Virus record (IMG/VR): IMGVR_UViG_3300008107_000888
Location: 1-29,480 of that record
Length of the DNA: 29,480 nt
From: a virus
Direction: 5' to 3' (one strand)
The translations under genes were made by a program, and so were the position numbers. The notes beneath the pieces are model-generated. The model searched no databases. It was not told the origin of the DNA and saw nothing but the letters and a program-made list of their open reading frames with translations. This document shows positions 9,188 to 13,889 of this stretch, piece by piece (within the stretch, counting starts at the first letter, position 1; each line of letters starts with the position of its first letter).

Positions 9188-9240
9188 AGTGTGTAAGGTG
9201 TTCTGACTTATTGCCATTAGTTTATCCTTCCTTACACACT
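9188..9240. other. 11-bp inverted repeat with a 31-base loop
   Basis: AGTGTGTAAGG (9188-9198) is perfectly complementary to CCTTACACACT (9230-9240). It starts directly after the stop of the 8728 gene. No T-run follows immediately, so it is not a classical terminator. It could be the 5' domain of a small RNA, an mRNA 3'-end protector or a protein-binding site. Confidence 0.6.
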
Positions 9241-9332
9241 GGATGCGGCACTGCTTGGGGTTTTTGTTCTAATCCCTTAATTACCAAGCTATCTCCGTTA
9301 TGAAGGCTGTCACTTTCTATAACCCATCCAGA

Positions 9333-9376
9333 CAATACTCCTCGTATTGGCAAAGCCCCGCAAGGGGCTTTGTTTT
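9333..9376 (+). terminator. Hairpin followed by a strong intrinsic terminator
   Basis: CAATAC (9333-9338) pairs with GTATTG (9344-9349). Directly after it, CAAAGCCCC (9351-9359) pairs with GGGGCTTTG (9364-9372) around the loop GCAA, followed by TTTT at 9373-9376. The 9-bp GC-rich stem, tetraloop and T-run make a convincing terminator for the left-hand structural transcript. Confidence 0.8.
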
Positions 9377-9420
9377 GACTAATCCAACCAATCACTATTG
9401 CATGTCTTTTAGAAATATGT

Positions 9421-9428
9421 TATAAATA
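9421..9428 (+). promoter_or_regulatory. TATAAATA late-type promoter element
   Basis: TATAAATA is identical to the consensus of T4-type late promoters and sits 30 bases before ATG 9459, downstream of the terminator. It is one of several copies of this motif in intergenic gaps. Confidence 0.5.
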
Positions 9429-9458
9429 TACATGACAGCTTTTTAATAAGGAGAATTT

Positions 9459-9833
9459 ATGAAATATCAACCCCCAGTTCAGAACTACGTTGTTCTTAAA
9501 CAAGAACCAGGACTATCGCAAGTTACTGGACACCCTTATGTTAAATTAATCATAGTTGGCACTAAAGATCGCCGTGAGTATGTGACTTATGTGGATAGTG
9601 CCAATCATAATCAAAAGAATTGGTTTCACATAATAAACAATCCACAAAACGGATTCATCTTAAAGAATCTAAGGACCAAAGTCAGCAAAGACAAACTATT
9701 GATTGATGCTGACAGCAAGCCCCAAATAGCGGGTGAGCACGACAGCTTGGATCATCTTTTGACTATCTTACAAGAAGTCTGGGATGAGCAAGACAGCAAA
9801 GCCAAAACCAATTTTAAAGACTTGTTTGAATAA
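9459..9833 (+). CDS. Conserved hypothetical phage protein
   Basis: This 124-residue soluble protein has a beta-rich first half (VVLKQEPG, YVKLIIVGTKDRREYVTYVD) and a helical, acidic second half ending DEQDSKAKTNFKDLFE. The segment KDRREYVTYVDSANHNQKNW reminds me of hypothetical proteins in marine myophages, but I cannot name a function. It has its own TATAAATA element and a strong AAGGAG ribosome site, and stands alone between a terminator and the structured non-coding region. That isolation suggests its own control, perhaps high late expression. Confidence 0.75.
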   Translation: MKYQPPVQNYVVLKQEPGLSQVTGHPYVKLIIVGTKDRREYVTYVDSANHNQKNWFHIINNPQNGFILKNLRTKVSKDKLLIDADSKPQIAGEHDSLDHLLTILQEVWDEQDSKAKTNFKDLFE

Positions 9834-9865
9834 GTCACATTTAACAAGTAAATTTTTACATTAGG

Positions 9866-9875
9866 CTATATATTA
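9866..9875 (+). promoter_or_regulatory. Weak late-promoter-like element before the non-coding region
   Basis: CTATATATTA partly matches the CTATAAATA element seen elsewhere. It would place a start just before the structured stretch. No good sigma-70 pair with correct spacing was found here, so this is a low-confidence proposal. Confidence 0.25.
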
Positions 9876-9879
9876 ATGA

Positions 9880-10379
9880 CAGGCTTCCAATTTCCCACTA
9901 GGCACATCTTAAACAACAATTATCTAACACTAAAGGTTAGCGGGCCAGTTCGTAATACCGCTGTGGAAAAACTAGGGTAATAACTAGACACGTGACATAT
10001 TGAGGCACCCCCGTCGTGGAATACGACTATCCTGAAACGGAAGTGGGTTGAGGTTGAAAACAAAGATAACCAACGCATTGATATAGTATGAATGTTAGCA
10101 TACGACAACACTAGCTATAAACATCTAAACACTAGGAACGAGGTTTAGAATGCGTAATGCATATCGTGGCAGGAAGGAAAAGCACAGAGTCCTTTAGCAT
10201 ATAGTGTATAACAAATACCTGCTTCCCAAAGTCTTGGCTGAGATAACTCACAGAAAGAGGACGGAACCGTAAAAAAGGTTCCGTCTGACTAAACAATCTA
10301 CAGAAAGTTCTTAATACAAAAAAGAAAAGAAAAAGTTAAAGCACGAAAGTGCTTTAACAGAGTTAACGCAGTTAACTCT
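9880..10379 (+). ncRNA. Candidate large structured non-coding RNA
   Basis: About 570 bases between genes (9834-10405) hold no credible reading frame but many perfect complementary arms in short range. They are: 9924-9928 with 9936-9940; 9939-9943 with 9958-9962 (alternative to the first); 10013-10017 with 10023-10027; 10086-10090 with 10099-10103; 10124-10130 with 10143-10149; 10169-10173 with 10218-10222, enclosing 10174-10178 with 10190-10194; 10239-10242 with 10247-10250; 10260-10268 with 10277-10285; 10335-10344 with 10349-10358 (GAAA tetraloop); and 10359-10367 with 10371-10379. The density, the multi-branch layout and the GNRA loop suggest a folded RNA rather than spacer. Known large phage RNAs such as GOLLD and ROOL have comparable size, but I could not match either. 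The ends and the + strand are inferred. Confidence 0.55.
10335..10379 (+). other. Tandem perfect hairpins, GAAA tetraloop and 3-base loop
   Basis: GTTAAAGCAC (10335-10344) pairs with GTGCTTTAAC (10349-10358) around GAAA, and AGAGTTAAC (10359-10367) pairs with GTTAACTCT (10371-10379) around GCA. No T-run follows. They may close the 3' end of the structured RNA or protect it from exonucleases. The second palindrome could also be an operator for the next promoter. Confidence 0.65.
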
Positions 10380-10385
10380 TAAGTG

Positions 10386-10399
10386 TTATCTCTAATAAA
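10386..10399 (+). promoter_or_regulatory. TCTCTAATAAAATC element abutting a start codon
   Basis: This element nearly matches those at 12401 and 14134 and ends a few bases before ATG 10406. TTAACT (10372-10377) upstream could act as a poor -35 box. There is no ribosome site between element and start, so translation may be leaderless. Confidence 0.35.
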
Positions 10400-10405
10400 A
10401 TCTTT

Positions 10406-10597
10406 ATGACTAAAACACCTAACTATGAATACGTGAGACTTGATGTCTGGCATTTGATCTCGGATAACCACGACACAGAGTGGCTTAAGCAACAACCTGA
10501 CTGTGAGTGGCGTGAGGACTATCAGTGCTTCTTTATCCTCAAAGGGTCCAAAACTCACACACTAGCCGCACTCAAATACGGAGGAGTTTTTGAATGA
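10406..10597 (+). CDS. Small hypothetical protein (63 aa)
   Basis: This is a short acidic protein with several Trp and Tyr residues (YEYVRLDVWHLISD, EWLKQQPDCEWREDYQCFF). No signal peptide, membrane segment or known motif is visible. It is the first gene after the structured RNA. Its ATG is not preceded by a purine-rich ribosome site, and the CTAATAAAATC element lies only six bases upstream, which suggests a leaderless or near-leaderless message. It is likely an early host-takeover gene, judged only by size and location. Confidence 0.65.
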   Translation: MTKTPNYEYVRLDVWHLISDNHDTEWLKQQPDCEWREDYQCFFILKGSKTHTLAALKYGGVFE

Positions 10598-10625
10598 GAG
10601 TCCAAAATAAAGAAAGCCAAACGAC

Positions 10626-10654
10626 ATGACACAACCAAAGATTAGTGTTATACT
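10626..10654 (+). promoter_or_regulatory. Sigma-70 promoter before the 10690 gene
   Basis: ATGACA (10626-10631) and TATACT (10649-10654) are separated by exactly 17 bases, each one mismatch from the sigma-70 consensus. The start codon lies 36 bases past the -10 box. This should be read by host RNA polymerase, consistent with an early gene. Confidence 0.7.
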
Positions 10655-10689
10655 ACATACTTGTTTAACAGCACACAGAAAGGTGCAAA

Positions 10690-10878
10690 ATGTCTGACAA
10701 CAACTATCAAGCTCAAATTGATATCTTAGAGAATTTAGAAAGCCAACTTAACGGCTTTAAGTTAGAAGCAGCCAAACTTGGACTAACTGACATTGCCCTA
10801 ATGATTCACAAGTTTCGCCAGCAAACAAAAGAACGTCTTTATGACGCACAGGCAGACGTTCTTAAAGAAACAGTCTAA
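10690..10878 (+). CDS. Small helical hypothetical protein (62 aa)
   Basis: The protein is predicted to be almost entirely alpha-helical (NYQAQIDILENLESQLNGFKLEAAKLGLTD and a second helix IALMIHKFRQQTKERLYDAQADVL), which suggests a helical hairpin or coiled-coil dimer. It has its own sigma-70-like promoter and the leader motif CACAGAAAG seven bases before the ATG. No family is recognised. Small helical early proteins of phages often bind host enzymes, but that is only a general expectation here. Confidence 0.7.
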   Translation: MSDNNYQAQIDILENLESQLNGFKLEAAKLGLTDIALMIHKFRQQTKERLYDAQADVLKETV

Positions 10879-10885
10879 ATTGGCT

Positions 10886-10924
10886 AATCCGCACATTGAC
10901 ACCTGTGCGGATTTATAGTATAAT
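10886..10924 (+). promoter_or_regulatory. Perfect sigma-70 promoter overlapped by a 9-bp inverted repeat
   Basis: TTGACA (10896-10901), a 17-base spacer and TATAAT (10919-10924) match the sigma-70 consensus exactly. AATCCGCAC (10886-10894) and GTGCGGATT (10905-10913) form a perfect inverted repeat with the -35 box in its 10-base centre. This could be a repressor operator, or a hairpin ending the upstream transcript. It should drive the 10977-12342 gene cluster strongly. Confidence 0.8.
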
Positions 10925-10976
10925 CATTACATACAGACAGCACTTCGCACACTGTATAACACACAGAAAGACAGTT

Positions 10977-11201
10977 ATGAATTTAACTTACAAAGAAAAG
11001 TCGTTAGCTAATATGACGCCAGCTCAAATGCGTCAATTTATTCTCTGGCAAAACACTTACCGTGATGACTATGATCGTGCTATCTGGCACAGTCTTGAGG
11101 CATTGGCACAATTTGCATACTTGCCCAAATCTCATCCAAAATATGCAGTCTTTGAACGAGTGTATAATAAAGTCTCTGCAGAATACAAAGAGGTGGCATA
11201 A
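10977..11201 (+). CDS. Small hypothetical protein (74 aa), first of a coupled cluster
   Basis: I choose ATG 10977 because it follows the promoter at 10896-10924 and a CACAGAAAG leader six bases upstream; an earlier in-frame start would lie inside the -35 box. The protein begins MNLTYKEKSLANMTPAQMRQ and is helical, with many Tyr and basic residues. No domain is recognised. It overlaps the next gene through ATAATG, so it is the first of seven closely packed genes ending at a terminator near 12395. Confidence 0.7.
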   Translation: MNLTYKEKSLANMTPAQMRQFILWQNTYRDDYDRAIWHSLEALAQFAYLPKSHPKYAVFERVYNKVSAEYKEVA

Positions 11202-11398
11202 TGCGTATTACTAAGAAATATTTGACTAACTTATTTCTGTCTGATACTATCAACGCAGAACTAGTCAAAAAAGGTTTAAAGCCAACAACGGATCATGTGT
11301 TGGCGTTTCTAACCAAACAACATACTCTTGATGTCAAACAGCAACAACAGATACATAGAATTGGTTGTAAATTGTTAGGATTGGAGAGTGCGGAATGA
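11201..11398 (+). CDS. Small hypothetical protein (65 aa)
   Basis: This basic, helical protein begins MRITKKYLTNLFLSDTIN and has a run of glutamines (KQQQQIHRIG) before a C-terminus LGLESAE. It is translationally coupled on both sides: TAATG with the upstream gene and AATGA with the next. The final codons LESAE are part of a 20-base DNA repeat that also ends the next gene. No function can be assigned. Confidence 0.65.
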   Translation: MRITKKYLTNLFLSDTINAELVKKGLKPTTDHVLAFLTKQHTLDVKQQQQIHRIGCKLLGLESAE

Positions 11399-11399
11399 A
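11380..11399. repeat. 20-base direct repeat at gene junction, copy 1
   Basis: This stretch encodes the last residues (LESAE), the stop codon and the overlapping start of the next gene, and is repeated exactly at 11520-11539, 140 bases away. Both copies include GGAGAG, which can serve as the ribosome site for the following ATG. Confidence 0.85.
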
Positions 11400-11538
11400 T
11401 CAAGAACTAATGGACAAGGCTTGGTTTCTCGCCTGTGAAGCAGAAGGCTATGATGACGGCCAAGTGCCAGACTGGGCTATACAGATGGTTAGTGACACAC
11501 AAGAACAAATCTATAATGAATTGGAGAGTGCGGAATGA
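11395..11538 (+). CDS. Very small acidic hypothetical protein (47 aa)
   Basis: Reading from ATG 11395 gives MNQELMDKAWFLACEAEGYD and on to a C-terminus NELESAE, 47 residues, strongly acidic. The start overlaps the previous stop (AATGA) and has GGAGAG upstream. The end overlaps the next start in the same way, using an identical 20-base junction. No family is recognised. Reading frame, ribosome site and tight packing support a real gene despite its size. Confidence 0.6.
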   Translation: MNQELMDKAWFLACEAEGYDDGQVPDWAIQMVSDTQEQIYNELESAE

Positions 11539-11539
11539 A
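11520..11539. repeat. 20-base direct repeat at gene junction, copy 2
   Basis: This is identical to 11380-11399 and placed in the same way over a stop-start overlap. The pair brackets the 47-residue gene and could allow its deletion or duplication by recombination. Confidence 0.85.
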
Positions 11540-11702
11540 ACTACCCCCTAACTACCTTTATGTCAAGATGCTTGATGACGAGAGAGAACTGCTTTACCGC
11601 CAGTGGTGTCATCAAGCCAAGTTAGACCCTGCACTGGAATACTCAATAGAAGAATTCTTTTCAGCTATTGACGGTGTTAAAGAAGAAGAGATCCAAGAAT
11701 GA
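11535..11702 (+). CDS. Small acidic hypothetical protein (55 aa)
   Basis: From ATG 11535 the product reads MKLPPNYLYVKMLDDERELL and ends DGVKEEEIQE, 55 residues, predicted mostly helical and acidic. It starts within the second copy of the 20-base junction repeat and overlaps the next gene by AATGA. No motif or family is recognised. The coupled arrangement supports expression with the rest of the cluster. Confidence 0.6.
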   Translation: MKLPPNYLYVKMLDDERELLYRQWCHQAKLDPALEYSIEEFFSAIDGVKEEEIQE

Positions 11703-12193
11703 AATTACCAAAACTAAAATATTGGTATCATGCTACAGACATTGATACAGCCAATAAAATTATTGAATGTGGTTATTTGATTCCGCAAGCTCATAAAGGT
11801 GATTTAACAGCGGGTGTATTCTTTGCTAACTCAATGTCTAATGCCGCTCAGTGGATGATGTTGCGTGGCATTACTAACTATGTTATCTTTAAGATTTCTC
11901 GCACAAGATTAAATCCAAATAAAATGTTTTTAGGGCAAGCAGATCGTATGCCTAAAGAAATGAATATGATTTGTATGCGTCATCTGGATATGATTAAAGT
12001 AGAATCTGCAGATGCTACTGTTTGTCAAAGTCCTGAATTTAAACTGCCTGGCATCAAGATTATTGCAGATGGCACAAAAAAAGTAAGTATGGAAATAGAT
12101 GACATAGAAGCATTTGAAGCTTACATTGATGCTAATCCAGAACTAAAGGCAATGATTGAAAAAGAAATTAAACAGAAAGAAACTGTAGAATGA
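11699..12193 (+). CDS. Possible ADP-ribosyltransferase-fold protein
   Basis: This is a 164-residue protein. The N-terminus has the order of elements seen in ADP-ribosyltransferases such as KptA, PARP-like and DarT-like families. A strand ends in YWYHATD (His11, Thr13), then comes a helix TANKIIECGYLIPQ, then GVFFANS (39-45) followed by a helix (NAAQWMMLRG) and a strand (YVIFKISRTRL). In those enzymes the first His-Thr and the aromatic strand hold NAD. A clear catalytic Glu or Arg cannot be fixed by eye. The C-terminal helix is acidic then basic. T4 uses such enzymes to modify host proteins early in infection, so an early effector role is plausible but inferred. It lies in the coupled early-type cluster. 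Confidence 0.45.
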   Translation: MKLPKLKYWYHATDIDTANKIIECGYLIPQAHKGDLTAGVFFANSMSNAAQWMMLRGITNYVIFKISRTRLNPNKMFLGQADRMPKEMNMICMRHLDMIKVESADATVCQSPEFKLPGIKIIADGTKKVSMEIDDIEAFEAYIDANPELKAMIEKEIKQKETVE

Positions 12194-12342
12194 CTGACCC
12201 AAAGCCTAACCTAAGCCGTGCCGCTATATTGTCTAACATTGAATATTGCCAAGCTAAAAAAGATTATCACTTAACATTGGCAAATGAATTTATAAAGAAA
12301 GCACAAGATTACATTGTAATGCTTGCTGAACTCAAAGAATAA
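12190..12342 (+). CDS. Small helical hypothetical protein (50 aa), last of cluster
   Basis: Reading from ATG 12190 (overlapping the previous stop as AATGA) gives a 50-residue protein MTDPKPNLSRAAILSNIEYC followed by a Lys-rich helix and a C-terminus VMLAELKE. It is predicted helical. No family is recognised. A terminator follows 30 bases later, so it closes the cluster that starts at 10977. Confidence 0.55.
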   Translation: MTDPKPNLSRAAILSNIEYCQAKKDYHLTLANEFIKKAQDYIVMLAELKE

Positions 12343-12371
12343 AACCCTTTCTCGCAAGTTTGAGGTTTTAG

Positions 12372-12395
12372 GCCCATAATCCTGTGGGCTTTTTT
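12372..12395 (+). terminator. Intrinsic terminator after the first small-gene cluster
   Basis: GCCCA (12372-12376) pairs with TGGGC (12385-12389), followed by six T (12390-12395). An upstream AT-rich pairing (AAACC near 12343-12347 with GGTTT near 12364-12368) may extend the structure. Confidence 0.75.
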
Positions 12396-12400
12396 ACGTT

Positions 12401-12413
12401 CTAATAAATACAA
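12401..12413 (+). promoter_or_regulatory. CTAATAAATACAA element next to a start codon
   Basis: This element follows the terminator by five bases and precedes ATG 12415 by one base. The same 13 bases occur at 14134-14146 in the same terminator-element-ATG order. If AATAAATA works as a -10 or late promoter, the message would be leaderless. Confidence 0.45.
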
Positions 12414-12414
12414 T

Positions 12415-12825
12415 ATGAAGAAAGTAAAAGCCGTATTAGTCACAGAGGCCATGGCTGATGCATTTAAGTATGCACCCAAGAAGCAGTCAACAACCAACTC
12501 ATATGGTAAGCCTCGCCGTATGTTCCCCGCTAACTGGATAAGTGGTCCAGATCCCCTAATGCACGATATGTATTATGCTTGGGCTAAACATAGAGCTCAG
12601 GCACGCTTTCGCAATGAAGCCTATGCGTTAACTTGGGAAGACTGGCAGTCTATCTGGGCAAATCCAACGGACTTCCTAAACAGAGGACGCAAGCCAGAAG
12701 ACTTAACATTGACACGCATAGATGATGACGGTGCTTGGGACATTGACAATGTAGAAGTTATGACACGATTAGAACAACTACGCAAGGCACGTGACAGAAC
12801 TCTGCAGGCAAGAGGAAGATTATGA
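12415..12825 (+). CDS. Possible HNH-like DNA-associated phage protein
   Basis: This is a 136-residue basic protein. The C-terminal half has the pattern LTWEDWQSIW, RGRKPEDLTLTRIDDDGAWD, then IDNVEVMTRLEQ, which resembles the end of phage HNH or homing-endonuclease-related domains where R-x-D-x-x-x-[GY]-x-x-x-N-V and an EQ-x-x-x-[KR] follow. The expected CxxC zinc pairs and the catalytic HH are not visible, so it may be inactive or a DNA-binding relative. The middle has many Trp and Arg residues. No ribosome site lies between the CTAATAAATACAA element and the ATG. The next gene overlaps by ATGA. Confidence 0.5.
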   Translation: MKKVKAVLVTEAMADAFKYAPKKQSTTNSYGKPRRMFPANWISGPDPLMHDMYYAWAKHRAQARFRNEAYALTWEDWQSIWANPTDFLNRGRKPEDLTLTRIDDDGAWDIDNVEVMTRLEQLRKARDRTLQARGRL

Positions 12826-13028
12826 TTGACCCAGGCTTTGATCCTTACCAAGAACTAATTGATCTTAGAGTTGAAGTTGAAATGATGAAAGCCAACTTCC
12901 AAGTGCTAATACACAATCACAACAAGATCAGTCACGAGAATAATAAATTGCGTAAGTGGACACAAGAGCAACAACAAGAGCTACTTGAATTACGCCATAA
13001 AGTAGACGTCTTAACTGAACGGCACTAA
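12822..13028 (+). CDS. Coiled-coil hypothetical protein (68 aa)
   Basis: After a short N-terminus (MIDPGFDPYQ) the protein is one long amphipathic helix, with Leu, Val and Met at heptad-like spacing (LIDLRVEVEMMKANFQVLIH, then QQQELLELRHKVDVLTE). This predicts a coiled-coil dimer or trimer. The ATG overlaps the previous stop. The stop codon itself lies within a GCACTAAATACAA element. It could be an accessory partner of the preceding DNA-associated protein or a scaffold-type protein. No family is recognised. Confidence 0.65.
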   Translation: MIDPGFDPYQELIDLRVEVEMMKANFQVLIHNHNKISHENNKLRKWTQEQQQELLELRHKVDVLTERH

Positions 13029-13035
13029 ATACAAA
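13023..13035 (+). promoter_or_regulatory. GCACTAAATACAA element at a gene end
   Basis: This is the same 13 bases as at 895-907, here overlapping the stop codon of the 12822 gene. No gene starts nearby; the next feature downstream is a terminator about 40 bases away. If it is a promoter, it would make a very short transcript, so it may be a processing or binding site instead. Confidence 0.3.
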
Positions 13036-13073
13036 TGTAGTTGCTGACACAACGACAATTCCCTAATTGACAT

Positions 13074-13108
13074 ACCCCCTCGCACAAAATGCTTGGGGGT
13101 TTTGTTTT
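13074..13108 (+). terminator. Intrinsic terminator after the second small-gene cluster
   Basis: ACCCCC (13074-13079) pairs with GGGGGT (13095-13100), with an inner GCA/TGC pair, followed by a T-rich run containing one G (13100-13108). A strong terminator. Confidence 0.8.
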
Positions 13109-13110
13109 GA

Positions 13111-13118
13111 TGTAAATA
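13111..13118 (+). promoter_or_regulatory. TGTAAATA late-like element
   Basis: One mismatch from TATAAATA, three bases after the terminator at 13074-13108. It would transcribe the GC-rich hairpin region at 13131-13200. Confidence 0.3.
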
Positions 13119-13159
13119 TCTATAACACTGCCTTAGGACCGTGTTGCGGCTCGCGTCGC

Positions 13160-13200
13160 GGGGGATCTAGTTTCGCTAGCTAAATCCCCCAATTTTATTT
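13160..13200 (+). terminator. GC-rich hairpin with T-rich tail
   Basis: GGGGGAT (13160-13166) pairs with ATCCCCC (13184-13190). Inside, CTAG (13167-13170) pairs with CTAG (13176-13179) around TTTCG, leaving a small bulge. AATTTTATTT follows. It is terminator-like, yet it follows another terminator by only 50 bases with no gene between, so a short RNA or a packaging-related site are alternatives. Confidence 0.6.
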
Positions 13201-13211
13201 CGCCAAATGAG

Positions 13212-13240
13212 TTGATTACTTTTGGTTTCTGTGTTATAAT
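13212..13240 (+). promoter_or_regulatory. Sigma-70 promoter before the 13274 cluster
   Basis: TTGATT (13212-13217), a 17-base spacer and TATAAT (13235-13240) form a strong sigma-70-type promoter. ATG 13274 lies 33 bases past the -10 box, and a GACAGGTGT leader precedes the start. Confidence 0.8.
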
Positions 13241-13273
13241 AACTACTTACTAACAACACTGACAGGTGTAAGA

Positions 13274-13498
13274 ATGAATCAAACTATTAGACAGCAATTA
13301 TTAGAAATAGCCAAGCCTCATCCTCATTGCTATGGTGTTTATGAAATAGAAGGATGTAAGTTTGAAACTGAATGGGACGCAGGCTGGGTATTGTTCTGCT
13401 ACAAAGATCATTTGGATAAGAACTATACTTGGTATAATCAACCTTGGACTTGGGCAGTAAATCCAACGACAAAAGAAATAGATGCGGCCGCAGAATGA
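13274..13498 (+). CDS. Small hypothetical protein (74 aa)
   Basis: The protein is rich in Trp, Tyr and Cys (HPHCYGVYEIEGCKFETEWD, then NYTWYNQPWTWAV) and acidic. It is predicted to be a compact mixed fold. It is the first gene after a strong sigma-70 promoter, so it is probably early. The end (DAAAE) and the overlapping next start (AATGA) share 13 bases with the junction after the next gene. No family is recognised. Confidence 0.65.
   Translation: MNQTIRQQLLEIAKPHPHCYGVYEIEGCKFETEWDAGWVLFCYKDHLDKNYTWYNQPWTWAVNPTTKEIDAAAE
13486..13498. repeat. GGCCGCAGAATGA junction repeat, copy 1
   Basis: Thirteen bases over the stop-start overlap (encoding AAE, stop and the next ATG). They are repeated at 13662-13674 in the same position relative to the next gene pair. 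Confidence 0.75.
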
Positions 13499-13674
13499 AA
13501 TCCACATTAGTTATTGTCCATAAACCTATGTTTAAGAAACCCTTTCACATTGAAAGGCACTATTATGAATCTAATGGGGATATCCTTAAAAAAGATATCT
13601 TTGTTGGTAAAGAATATTCTACCAGAAAAGAAGCAAACCAAGCCTTGGGCAAAATGTTAGAGGCCGCAGAATGA
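13495..13674 (+). CDS. Small basic hypothetical protein (59 aa)
   Basis: I choose ATG 13495, which overlaps the previous stop, because a longer frame from 13444 would intrude deep into the upstream gene. The product (MKSTLVIVHKPMFKKPFHIE and onwards) has a beta-rich first half and a helical end NQALGKMLEAAE. It is strongly basic at the start, so it may bind nucleic acid or an acidic surface. No family is recognised. Confidence 0.6.
   Translation: MKSTLVIVHKPMFKKPFHIERHYYESNGDILKKDIFVGKEYSTRKEANQALGKMLEAAE
13662..13674. repeat. GGCCGCAGAATGA junction repeat, copy 2
   Basis: Matches 13486-13498 exactly and again encodes AAE, stop and the next start. Confidence 0.75.
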
Positions 13675-13889
13675 GAACACAATATCAACTACAGACAGAA
13701 GTTAACCGTTTAGAAGAACGTCAAAAAACTATTGAGTTTATGCTTAAAAATCCACGTATCATTGTTGATGACGAATGGCGATTATTTGTTAGCGAAATTA
13801 AAGGCGAACATAGTTTGAATGCTGAACGTATTGGTTATCTACAATCTCAACTTAAATTACTAAAATTAAAGGAAACAACAAATGTTTGA
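13671..13889 (+). CDS. Small coiled-coil-like hypothetical protein (72 aa)
   Basis: Two helices are predicted: QTEVNRLEERQKTIEFMLKN at the start and NAERIGYLQSQLKLLKLKE at the end, with a short beta or loop region between. The shape suggests a helical hairpin that could dimerise. It overlaps the previous stop by AATGA and the next gene by eight bases. No family is recognised. Confidence 0.6.
   Translation: MRTQYQLQTEVNRLEERQKTIEFMLKNPRIIVDDEWRLFVSEIKGEHSLNAERIGYLQSQLKLLKLKETTNV

Noticed and set aside
9939-9962. tRNA-like arm (GTTCG near 9948 with AGCGG/CCGCT stem)
   Set aside because: No acceptor stem or anticodon arm can be drawn at the right distances, so it is not a tRNA or tmRNA.
9920-10111. 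63-codon open frame on the - strand in the non-coding region
   Set aside because: No ribosome site, no recognisable protein, and the same bases form several perfect stems. RNA structure explains the region better.
9834-10405. Group I or II intron
   Set aside because: The stretch lies between complete genes with proper stops and starts; no split exons and no intron-encoded enzyme.
3483-10405. Diversity-generating retroelement (template repeat in the gap, variable fibre ends)
   Set aside because: No reverse transcriptase in the window and no near-copy of the gap sequence at the end of a fibre gene was seen.
10896-10976. Earlier start (TTG at 10896) for the 10977 gene
   Set aside because: It coincides with the -35 box of a perfect promoter, so the transcript would not contain it.
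13444-13494. Earlier start for the 13495 gene
   Set aside because: Would overlap the upstream gene by 55 bases. The ATGA junction at 13495 follows the pattern of the whole cluster.
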